From assembly GCA_002364085.1 (NCBI GenBank), contig DEXK01000015.1:1-64000 (forward strand): a stretch of DNA of 64,000 nucleotides, written 5' to 3'. Position 1 is the first letter of the stretch. The number at the start of each line of letters is the position of its first letter. The DNA comes from Balneolaceae bacterium UBA3186 (lineage in GTDB: Bacteria > Bacteroidota > Rhodothermia > Balneolales > Balneolaceae). This document shows, piece by piece, positions 10,314 to 17,831 of this stretch. The notes below the pieces were generated by a model, which was not told the DNA's origin, did not search any database, and worked only from the letters and a program-made list of their open reading frames with translations. The position numbers and the translations under genes were made by a program.

Positions 10314-10667
10314 TTAACTAAAATGTAAGTAGTTAAATAAATGCGAAAGATCATCTTTGGCTACAAAACCTATTGAATTGGCCTCTTTTGCTTTGTCGCG
10401 AAAATAGCTTGAGTTATTACTTGTCATGATGATGACTTTAGCAGACGGGTTTTTTTTAAGAATCAAATTTGTCGCTTCAAAGCCATTCATTTTTTTCATC
10501 TCAACATCCATGAGTACATAATCCGGTGTATCTGATACAAAATTTTGTACCGCATCTTCTCCATCATCATATTCAAAAAACTCAATAGTCTCTGTAATAT
10601 GAAGTAAGATGATGCTTTTTAGGATCTTTCGAGTGGCTTCATGGTCATCCACGATCATTATTTTCAT
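10314..10667 (-). CDS. Single-domain (CheY-like) response regulator B
   Basis: A 117-residue receiver-only protein with D7/D8, phospho-acceptor D54 (VLMDVE), T82 and K104 (FVAKDD) all present. It ends right after the receiver fold, so it has no DNA-binding or enzymatic output. It is a paralogue of the flanking receivers A and C (shared MKIMIV start, spacing of all active-site residues, and F-V-A/S-K near the end), but clearly diverged. Start ATG 10667 is the only sensible one. A copy of the 40-bp element lies about 100 nt upstream, and another lies between its stop and receiver A. Likely roles (phosphate sink, allosteric partner, connector) are inference. Confidence 0.85.
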   Translation of the reverse strand: MKIMIVDDHEATRKILKSIILLHITETIEFFEYDDGEDAVQNFVSDTPDYVLMDVEMKKMNGFEATNLILKKNPSAKVIIMTSNNSSYFRDKAKEANSIGFVAKDDLSHLFNYLHFS

Positions 10668-10765
10668 AATACCCGTTAGGTTTTGTTCTTTTTTTCATTT
10701 AATCCGGAGAGAGCTCCATAATTAAATTCCATGATGAAATATTTACTTTTTTTTGTATTTAATAA

Positions 10766-10805
10766 ATGGGAAGAGATGCTCAATTTCATAGGCACATGTA
10801 CCCAT
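10766..10805 (-). promoter_or_regulatory. Conserved 40-bp element, copy B
   Basis: Same element as at 10237, 11315 and 17666. Plus strand starts ATGGGAAGAGATGCTCAATT; the dyad is TAGGCA CATG TACCCA, where both arm changes keep pairing as G-U if read as RNA. It lies 99 nt before the start of receiver B. Just downstream in transcription direction is the AT-rich stretch TTTATTAAATACAAA, which could hold a -10 region. Confidence 0.7.
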
Positions 10806-10882
10806 ATACCTATGGTCTTTTTTAAAGGAATGAATAAAAATGTAATCCATAAGGATTTGTATTTCTTTCAATTGAAGCACTT

Positions 10883-11242
10883 TTAAGCAAGATTCTTTTC
10901 GACCACTTCATAGATATCAGAGAGCGTTTCTTTTGACACAAAATCCAACGCGTTTAACTTTTTTGCTTTCTTCCTGAATTCTGTGGAATCGTTGCTGGAT
11001 ACAAATATTATTTTTGCTTCCGGATAAGTTGAGTGAATAATTTCTGTTGTTTGAAAACCATCAAGCTCTCCCATTTCAATATCCATCAATACAAGATCCG
11101 GTTTGTTTTTGGGGAACTTTTCTATTGCCCGTTCTCCATTTTCGCATTCTATTATCACTATGGAGTCTTTAAAATGTGATAAGATCATAGACTTAAGTAA
11201 TTGGCGCATTCCCTCATGATCTTCCACAATCATTATTTTCAT
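10883..11242 (-). CDS. Single-domain (CheY-like) response regulator C
   Basis: A 119-residue receiver-only protein. Active-site residues are E7/D8, D54 (VLMDIE), S82 and K104 (FVSKET). The first acidic residue is Glu where the two paralogues have Asp, a tolerated change that can alter metal binding or phosphoryl lifetime. A TTG at 11248 would add two residues, but ATG 11242 gives the same MKIMIV start as its neighbours. It is first of the three tandem receivers, 114 nt downstream of the LuxR-type regulator gene, with a copy of the 40-bp element in that gap. It could be an intermediate in a phosphotransfer or competition network with kinase 12012-14999; this is inferred from position only. Confidence 0.85.
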   Translation of the reverse strand: MKIMIVEDHEGMRQLLKSMILSHFKDSIVIIECENGERAIEKFPKNKPDLVLMDIEMGELDGFQTTEIIHSTYPEAKIIFVSSNDSTEFRKKAKKLNALDFVSKETLSDIYEVVEKNLA

Positions 11243-11314
11243 AATCAATTTTTTTACAATGTTATAGCATACCCAGATCCTAAATGAGCTTAGGGTTTAT
11301 AACAGCTACAATCC

Positions 11315-11354
11315 ATAGGAAGAGATGCCCAAATGTATAGGTATTAGTACCTAC
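11315..11354 (-). promoter_or_regulatory. Conserved 40-bp element, copy C
   Basis: Plus strand starts ATAGGAAGAGATGCCCAAAT; the dyad TAGGTA TTAG TACCTA is perfect. It begins 2 nt beyond the stop of the LuxR-type regulator gene and lies 72 nt before ATG 11242 of receiver C. It could therefore separate expression of receiver C from the kinase-regulator operon. Confidence 0.7.
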
Positions 11355-11356
11355 AT

Positions 11357-12010
11357 TTAATCTAAGTTGGACTCGTTTTGGATGGCATATTTAAGAAGAG
11401 CATGAGTACCTGTTAAGCCTAATTTATTGCAAATGTTGTTCCTGTGATTCTTCACCGTTTTGCTACTTATGCTTAAGTGTTTTGCTATTTCCTGATTGGT
11501 TTTCATATCAGACACCAGTTTCAGGATTTTCTTTTCCGAATCTGTTAGTAAATTGATACCATGTTTATCAGAAGCTTCATTCATTAAACCACTATTTCTG
11601 CGAATAAGGTATTGTGAAATAGCGGGGCTCAAATAGTATTCACCTGAGAGCACAGCTTTTACACACTGAACGATCTCTGATACCGTATTTTCTTTTAATA
11701 CATATCCTTTTACGCCAATATCCATGGCGTTATTGAACATAGATTCGTCTTTAAACATCGTCAAGAAAATAATATCTATCGGTGTTGACTCCTTATGCAC
11801 TTTTTGAGCTATTTCAAACCCGGTATATTCAGGCATTTCAATATCCAGAATTGCAATTTCAGGTTTATCATTGCGAATAATGTCGAGTGCTTGTTCTCCA
11901 TTTTCAGCTTCTAAAATGGTAAAAGCGGTCTCTGCTTCCAGTACTTGCTTTAGCCCTTTACGAATCAAACTATGATCGTCTGCAATAAGTAATTTATTAA
12001 CCTCTTTCAT
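11357..12010 (-). CDS. NarL/FixJ-type (LuxR-HTH) response regulator
   Basis: A 217-residue two-domain regulator. The N-terminal receiver (1-120) has D11/D12, phospho-acceptor D56 in AILDIE, T84 and K106. The C-terminal LuxR-type helix-turn-helix (about 153-212) has the typical L-T-x-x-E-x-x-I-L start and the recognition-helix stretch SISSKTVKNHR. Its ATG follows the kinase stop after one base (TAA T ATG), so the two are translationally coupled and form a cognate pair, as is usual for HisKA_3 kinases. It is the only DNA-binding regulator in the 21-kb locus. That makes it the best candidate to bind the four nearby dyad elements (inference). Confidence 0.93.
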   Translation of the reverse strand: MKEVNKLLIADDHSLIRKGLKQVLEAETAFTILEAENGEQALDIIRNDKPEIAILDIEMPEYTGFEIAQKVHKESTPIDIIFLTMFKDESMFNNAMDIGVKGYVLKENTVSEIVQCVKAVLSGEYYLSPAISQYLIRRNSGLMNEASDKHGINLLTDSEKKILKLVSDMKTNQEIAKHLSISSKTVKNHRNNICNKLGLTGTHALLKYAIQNESNLD

Positions 12011-12011
12011 A

Positions 12012-14999
12012 TTACTTTAATGGTATGTTAATCTTAATGGTGGTGCCTTCTCCGGGAAGGGAATCTATTGTCATTTTCCCATTCAGGGTTTCCATTCTTT
12101 CTTTCATTCCTAAAAACCCTAATCCTTCCGAGTTTTTAATTGAAGATCTAATAAATCCTGAACCGTTATCCCAAATCACTGTTTGTATAGATTCATCGCT
12201 TACTCTTACAATAACAGATGCCTCGCTAGCCAATGAATGTTTTAAAATATTATTGACCGCCTCCTGAACAACTCTATAGAAATTGATCTGTTTATCTTTA
12301 GGTATCAATTCGTTTATATCATCAATATGATAACTCCATTCCATTGATGACGATTGCTGAAGCTGGTTACATAAATCCGAAATTGCATCGGTCAACCCAA
12401 ATTTTTCAAGGTGTATCGGGCGTAGCGCATGAGAAAGATTCCGAACATCTTCAATAGATCTAGTCGCACTATACATGATCTCATCCAGTTGCTCTCCAAT
12501 TTCATCTGAATCCTTAACTTGTTTACGGGCTAATTCAGCTCGATTTTTAATTACAAGTATCTGCTGTCCCAAACCGTCATGTATTTCAGAAGCAATTCTC
12601 TTCCTTTCGTTTTCTTGAGAAACAAGAAGTTGTTCTGTAAACATTTTTTTTTGTTCTGATTCTTGCTTAAGCCGTACCGTTCTTCCCCGAATAAATAAAC
12701 CAATAATTGCTCCACACCCTATAATTGATAATATAATAAACCATGTTCTTTGCCAGAACGGAGGAACTATAATTACATCAACAGAAGCACCTTCGTAATT
12801 CCAAACCCCGTCATTATTACTCGCGATTACTTGAAATTTATAATCTCCGGGAGGTATTTTTGTATAAACCGCTTCTCTTCTTGAGCCTGCTTCAACCCAG
12901 TTATCATTCAGCCCTTCTAGTCTGTATCTAAATCGTACTTTTTCAGGATCCGTAAAGTTAATAGCGGTATAATCGAATTGAAGGAAGGCTTCATCATAGT
13001 TTAGTTTCACAGCTTCTATTTCCAAATTGCTGCCTTCACTGTTTTTTATTCTTTCAATATAAACCGGTGGCGAAGTGCTGTTTTTATGTACATCACGAGT
13101 TGAAACTTTGGCAATACCGGCAACAGTTGGGAAATAGATATTCTTATCAGAATCGTATATAAAACTAGGCTGAAATCCGCCATTGGTTTCGGGAGAATTC
13201 ATTCCGTCTTTATTACTGTATGAATAGGAAATTACTTTGGCTATTTCTCCATCTGCCAATTTATTCAGACTCTCTCTGCTTGTACGGTGTATCCCACGAT
13301 TGCTTCCCATCCAAAAGTAACCATTTTCATCTTCAATGATGTGAGAAACAACATTATCGTACAAACCATTACCCGTATCAAAATGAAAAAACTCTCCATC
13401 CTTAATTCTGAAAAGTCCATCACCATAAGTTCCTATCCAAAAAATACCCTCTTCATCTTCGTGAATTGCTCTAACATGGGGTTGGGTTATTATATCTGAT
13501 TCAAAATTTAAAGCTAAACTAATTTTTTGAATTTCCTTGTCTTTATAAGTGTTTAATCCACCATTGGTTCCAATCCACATTTTACCTGAAGAATCTTCAT
13601 AAAGAATTCTGGCATCTCTGTAGTACAACCCTTCATTTTCAGTTAATTTCTCTGTAAATGTAGTGCCATCATAAATAAAAATTCCTGTTGTTGTAGCTAC
13701 CCATATTCTATTTTTTGAATCTTCTGTAATTGCAAATACAGAGTAACCATCGTACCCATCCTCACTACCAAAGAACTTTCCCGGCTTGTCAATTGACTCT
13801 GTCATATAAGGCTTATCACCACCTAACCATATTCTGCCTTTCGAATCTTGAAATACGGACCAGTAACAGCCTGTATCAATATAATTATGTACTGATGACA
13901 AGGTTACTTTCCCATCCTCCCATTCATAAATACCATCACAATTTGTGGACATCAATATTTTTCCATCAGTGAGTTTAGTGATGGAGAGCATTTTTTCATT
14001 TTGCAACCCATTCTCTTTGTCAATCATAGAAATAGCCTTTTTTCTAAATCGATAAAGACCATCTCCTTCTGTTCCCATCCAATAATTTCCTTCATTATCT
14101 TGCAGAAATGATTTTATACGAATTGATTCTTGTTCATTAAAAGGGGAAAGTGATTCAAATCCAGAATTAACATTAACATCGATACCTGTTACTGTTGTTA
14201 CATATTGGTTGTTGTTGTTATCAAATTTCAGATCTAATACGATATCATTTACCGGTTTAAAGCCGATAAAAGACAGTTCTTCACCTATTTCAAGTTCAGT
14301 AATACCGTCAGCGGTAACTACTAAAATTCTTCCTTCTATCTCCGGATGTTCGTATACAGAATTAATATTTGAATCGAAGTAAGTAATATTCTCCCAGATC
14401 TTTACTATCGAGCCGTCGTAAATTCGGAACAAGGATTTTTCTATCCCAAACCATGTCCCTTGTTTACTTTTCAGAGCATCGTTTCTAACTGATGGGTCTG
14501 TGATTATTTCGGTTTTTTTAAAACCTTCTGTGTTATAAATAAAAAACTCACCAAAACCATATGCCCATATTGAGCTATCATAATTCTCTATAACACCAAC
14601 TCTCTGGCTAACTCCATCCCCCAGTTTGTACGTGTTGCATTCCTCTCCTTTTATCCTGGTAATTAAGGTATTTGCATGGGCTGGGAATATCCATATTGCC
14701 CCTTCTAAATCAGCATAAATATCTAATATCTGATCAGAAATCATACATGAAGTGTTTGATCGATCAAATTTAGTGAATTTATTTCCGTCAAATCTGGCTA
14801 AACCCCCAAAAGTGGCTATCCAAATATATCCATCCTCCGTTTGCAGAATTTCATTAATCGAATTCTGAGGAAGTCCATCTTCCATTCCAAATTCTGTAAC
14901 TACAAAATCTTCCGCATTAGGAATTTGAGCAAATAACAAACATGAATAGCCTGTGAAAAGAAATAACAGTATTGAAAATTTAAAAAATTGAGCTCGCAC
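12012..14999 (-). CDS. Y_Y_Y-type sensor histidine kinase with two-component propeller (kinase 1)
   Basis: 995 residues from GTG 14999; the first 25 form a signal peptide ending near LLFAQ. About 30-640 are propeller repeats of the two-component-regulator type (recurring W-I/M-G-T-x-G-G-L and D-G-L-x-x-x). A Y_Y_Y domain follows (about 666-740, with FRYRLEG and PPGDYKF), then one transmembrane helix (about 748-770). The HisKA_3 domain has its phospho-accepting His in EIHDGLGQQ (about 806). The HATPase domain (about 913-995) has N-box NNILKH and G-boxes DNGSGF and GLGFLGM. The sensor part is thus periplasmic and the kinase cytoplasmic. In related Bacteroidota proteins the propeller often senses glycans; the ligand here is unknown. 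It is paralogous along its full length to the kinase at 17832-20822. Confidence 0.93.
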   Translation of the reverse strand: MRAQFFKFSILLFLFTGYSCLLFAQIPNAEDFVVTEFGMEDGLPQNSINEILQTEDGYIWIATFGGLARFDGNKFTKFDRSNTSCMISDQILDIYADLEGAIWIFPAHANTLITRIKGEECNTYKLGDGVSQRVGVIENYDSSIWAYGFGEFFIYNTEGFKKTEIITDPSVRNDALKSKQGTWFGIEKSLFRIYDGSIVKIWENITYFDSNINSVYEHPEIEGRILVVTADGITELEIGEELSFIGFKPVNDIVLDLKFDNNNNQYVTTVTGIDVNVNSGFESLSPFNEQESIRIKSFLQDNEGNYWMGTEGDGLYRFRKKAISMIDKENGLQNEKMLSITKLTDGKILMSTNCDGIYEWEDGKVTLSSVHNYIDTGCYWSVFQDSKGRIWLGGDKPYMTESIDKPGKFFGSEDGYDGYSVFAITEDSKNRIWVATTTGIFIYDGTTFTEKLTENEGLYYRDARILYEDSSGKMWIGTNGGLNTYKDKEIQKISLALNFESDIITQPHVRAIHEDEEGIFWIGTYGDGLFRIKDGEFFHFDTGNGLYDNVVSHIIEDENGYFWMGSNRGIHRTSRESLNKLADGEIAKVISYSYSNKDGMNSPETNGGFQPSFIYDSDKNIYFPTVAGIAKVSTRDVHKNSTSPPVYIERIKNSEGSNLEIEAVKLNYDEAFLQFDYTAINFTDPEKVRFRYRLEGLNDNWVEAGSRREAVYTKIPPGDYKFQVIASNNDGVWNYEGASVDVIIVPPFWQRTWFIILSIIGCGAIIGLFIRGRTVRLKQESEQKKMFTEQLLVSQENERKRIASEIHDGLGQQILVIKNRAELARKQVKDSDEIGEQLDEIMYSATRSIEDVRNLSHALRPIHLEKFGLTDAISDLCNQLQQSSSMEWSYHIDDINELIPKDKQINFYRVVQEAVNNILKHSLASEASVIVRVSDESIQTVIWDNGSGFIRSSIKNSEGLGFLGMKERMETLNGKMTIDSLPGEGTTIKINIPLK

Positions 15000-15061
15000 T
15001 AAAAGTATATTTTAAAAACCAGTGATGTGATCATTATAAACAAATCACATTAATAAAAATA

Positions 15062-15099
15062 AGAAAAGAGACATCCGAATAATCGAACATCTCTTTTCT
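15062..15099 (-). terminator. Rho-independent terminator after the PKD lipoprotein gene
   Basis: On the minus strand a 10-bp stem (AGAAAAGAGA pairing with TCTCTTTTCT), with partial pairing in the loop, is followed by TATTTTTATT. It starts about 25 nt after the stop at 15125 and separates the lipoprotein unit from the kinase 1 operon. Confidence 0.75.
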
Positions 15100-15124
15100 C
15101 CATCAATCGATAACTCTAACTAAG

Positions 15125-17560
15125 CTACTTCGTACGTCCTTGGCTTTTAGCTACTGATACTTCAAAGCTATTCACCGAACTGTTTCCTGCTACATCACCT
15201 GTAGTCATTGTGATTGTATACGTTCTGCCGGTTTTTCCTTTACCACTTCTTTCTGCGCGCACATATACATCTATGGAACCATCGAAATTCACTCTGATCT
15301 CATAATCTGAGTCCGTATTCCCATCGCCTTTGCCGTTGGCTGCTTCGCTGCTGGAGACCTCCACCTGAACATCTGTAGTTCCGTCAACAATGTCAGAAGC
15401 AGTGATTCCTGTTGCTACCAATACCATTTTATGGTTTGGAGGCCACAGACTATTTGTTTCCTGATTGAAGCTAATTACAGGGGCTGTTGTATCAGTAATA
15501 GTTACTGTTACCTGATCTGAATCTGTTGCTCCCTGCTCATCCGTTACAGTCATTGTAAAGGTGTGTGTACCTACGGCAAGATCAACAGAAGTAGAAGCTC
15601 CGGCAGCTCCATTCGACCATGAATATGTAAGCGCATCGCCATCCGCATCCGTTGCTGAACCGTTAAGAGTAACCGTGGTTGTAGCTCCTGTTGCTTCTAA
15701 GGTTTGATCAGCGCCGGCATTTGCCACAGGAATGGTATTTACAACAGTAACGCTTACTTCATCTGAATCAGATTCTTCCCCATCAGAAACGGTTAAGGTG
15801 AAGGTATAACTACCATCTGCTAAGTTTGTACTGAACGATGCATCTGTAGATACCACGGAACCATCAAGTGTCCATGAGTAACTTAACGCGTCACCATCTG
15901 CGTCCGAAGAACCGGAACCATCAAGTGTCACCGAAGTGGTTGCACCTGTAGCTGTTACTGATTGATCAGCACCTGCATCTGCTACGGGAGTTGTGTTTAC
16001 AACTGTAATTGTTACTTCATCGGTGTCAGACTCTTCTCCATCAGAAACAGTTAGAGTGAGTACATGAGTGCCCTTTGCGAGTGCAACGGTTGGTGTAGCT
16101 CCTGTTGCTCCGTTAGACCATGAATAAGTTAGAGCATCACCGTCGGCATCCGAAGAACCGGAACCATCAAGTTTCACCGAAGTGGTTGCACCTGTAGCTG
16201 TTAGTGTCTGATCAGCGCCTGCATCTGCTACCGGAGCATTATTTGTGTCGATTGGAGGAGGAGTTCCACCAAATTCTTCTGTGGTTTCCAATCTGAATTT
16301 ACCACCGGCAAGTCCCCCACCGTCAAAAATTACGAACGAAAGTTGATGTGTACCGTCTAAAGTTACGCCATACTCACCCGGTGAACTTGTAGCCCCTTGA
16401 TATCCAACTAAACGAGGATTGTCGCCATTTTCATCAGCAAGATAAACCCATGAACAGTTATCGGCTAAAAGTTGAATTACAAATTCCCCATTTCCTGATA
16501 CTTCTGTCTCATATTTACTCCAGTTGTGACCGCCTGGCCCATCTGAGTTCATACTATTGTAGGAATTGATCCATGCAGCATCGAATGTCGCATTGTCCCA
16601 AGGATGTGGTTGTCCGTTATCCTGAGTTACTTCAAAAGCATTATGTGGATTTACCCAATTTGCAGTAAGTCCGAAGTTGTTTGACTGGTAGCAAACGCTT
16701 GAAGTCCAACTACGATCTTCGGAAGCCGGGAAAATAGGATCATATGTTTGAATGGAGGAACTGCTAACATACACGTTAGATGTTGGGGCTCCTGTTTTAT
16801 AGGCAATATGTCCCAAAACCGTACCTGTTCCAGCTGCTCCTTGATCATTATGTGCAAATCCATCCAACCTGAATCCATCAATATCAGCTGCTGCTTCTGC
16901 CGGCATTGGGGTATTATATTCAAATGCTTTAAAACTACTTAGCGGAACCTGAACTTCTCCTTCTGTGAGGGTTACATTGGTGTAATAAAACCAACCACCG
17001 TCGGTAGAAGATAGATACATAGTAATTTGATTATTAACTTCGCTGATGTTTAACACTTCAAGGACAACAGCGCCTTCTAATCCAATATCAAGATTCAAAA
17101 ACACTTTTTTGTCTGCATGAGGGCTGGAACCTTTGGTAGGTGAACCATGTGACCCAATAAAATTACCATAGTAAAGTGCATATTCCGTGGATGTGTTTGT
17201 TCCACCCCATTCAAGAGTCCCTTCAGATCCATTAATTCTGGTTACACCAGATCTATAGCTTCTAAGTTCACGGCCACCACCCAAAACAGTCTCATCTTCT
17301 AAGTATGTGTACAAACCCGGAAAATCACCCGACCAACTACCCGTCGGGCCATTGAAATCATCAATAATGATACTTCCAGAACTTGCACTCTGAGTATTGG
17401 TTTGATTTGCTGAACTTTGAACTACCAGCAGTTCATCTTTCGTTACTCCCTTTTCCTCTATACTTGAAACCGATGAGTCTTTACAAGAGACGAAAAGTAC
17501 CCCCAACATAAGCACCAAACTAAAAGATGCTTTCATTTTAAATGTTCTAATTTTTTTCAT
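15125..17560 (-). CDS. PKD-repeat surface lipoprotein with a WPPNHK-type C-terminal domain
   Basis: 811 residues. The N-terminus is a lipoprotein signal with lipobox LFVSC (Cys about 26), so it is lipid-anchored and probably exposed. Residues about 65-235 form a beta-rich region starting IIIDDFNGP that resembles a discoidin/carbohydrate-binding fold only in general character. About 270-430 are rich in Trp/Asn/Gly. Three PKD-like domains follow (about 443-705; cores VADAGADQ, LDGSGSSDADGD, SYSW), then a C-terminal domain (706-811) containing WPPNHKMV. Cohesin- or glycan-type binding is only a guess. It stands alone between two terminating or regulatory regions: copy D of the 40-bp element lies 105 nt upstream and a terminator follows. 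The PKD copies are very similar in DNA, pointing to recent duplication. A later ATG (codon 9) is an alternative start. Confidence 0.85.
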   Translation of the reverse strand: MKKIRTFKMKASFSLVLMLGVLFVSCKDSSVSSIEEKGVTKDELLVVQSSANQTNTQSASSGSIIIDDFNGPTGSWSGDFPGLYTYLEDETVLGGGRELRSYRSGVTRINGSEGTLEWGGTNTSTEYALYYGNFIGSHGSPTKGSSPHADKKVFLNLDIGLEGAVVLEVLNISEVNNQITMYLSSTDGGWFYYTNVTLTEGEVQVPLSSFKAFEYNTPMPAEAAADIDGFRLDGFAHNDQGAAGTGTVLGHIAYKTGAPTSNVYVSSSSIQTYDPIFPASEDRSWTSSVCYQSNNFGLTANWVNPHNAFEVTQDNGQPHPWDNATFDAAWINSYNSMNSDGPGGHNWSKYETEVSGNGEFVIQLLADNCSWVYLADENGDNPRLVGYQGATSSPGEYGVTLDGTHQLSFVIFDGGGLAGGKFRLETTEEFGGTPPPIDTNNAPVADAGADQTLTATGATTSVKLDGSGSSDADGDALTYSWSNGATGATPTVALAKGTHVLTLTVSDGEESDTDEVTITVVNTTPVADAGADQSVTATGATTSVTLDGSGSSDADGDALSYSWTLDGSVVSTDASFSTNLADGSYTFTLTVSDGEESDSDEVSVTVVNTIPVANAGADQTLEATGATTTVTLNGSATDADGDALTYSWSNGAAGASTSVDLAVGTHTFTMTVTDEQGATDSDQVTVTITDTTAPVISFNQETNSLWPPNHKMVLVATGITASDIVDGTTDVQVEVSSSEAANGKGDGNTDSDYEIRVNFDGSIDVYVRAERSGKGKTGRTYTITMTTGDVAGNSSVNSFEVSVAKSQGRTK

Positions 17561-17665
17561 GATGTACCAATTAATTATATTGTGAAAAGCTTAAAATCGA
17601 TGCGTTATCAGCCCCCTACTTCGATCTGCTTTTATATAATATTGTCTTTGTTATGTAATTTAACA

Positions 17666-17705
17666 ATGGGAAGAAGTGCTCAATTTAATAGGCACAAGTA
17701 CCTAT
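17666..17705 (-). promoter_or_regulatory. Conserved 40-bp element, copy D
   Basis: Plus strand starts ATGGGAAGAAGTGCTCAATT; the dyad is TAGGCA CAAG TACCTA (one mismatch as DNA, a G-U pair as RNA). It is almost identical to copy B although 6.9 kb away and in front of an unrelated gene. The distance to the lipoprotein start (105 nt) matches that of copy B to receiver B (99 nt). This supports a function in expression rather than a duplicated gene remnant. Confidence 0.7.
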
Positions 17706-17831
17706 ATCAGGATGGCTTTAATGCGGTTTATTAGTGAAGAGAGACCAATGCTGGTACAAAGACAGGGAATTCAGGTAGGAGATGTTCCCTTACAAACAAA
17801 ATTATAAACACACTTTAAGTTATTGGTTATA

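Noticed and set aside
15026..15049. TGTGAT and ATCACA half-sites upstream of kinase 1, resembling a CRP site
   Set aside because: The half-sites TGTGA and TCACA are separated by 14 bases instead of 6, so it does not fit CRP.
17666..17705. Sigma-54 type promoter (GGCAC with downstream TTGC) in the 40-bp element
   Set aside because: The GGCAC is on the strand opposite to the genes, the -12 box is missing, and the two other copies have GGTA instead of GGCA.
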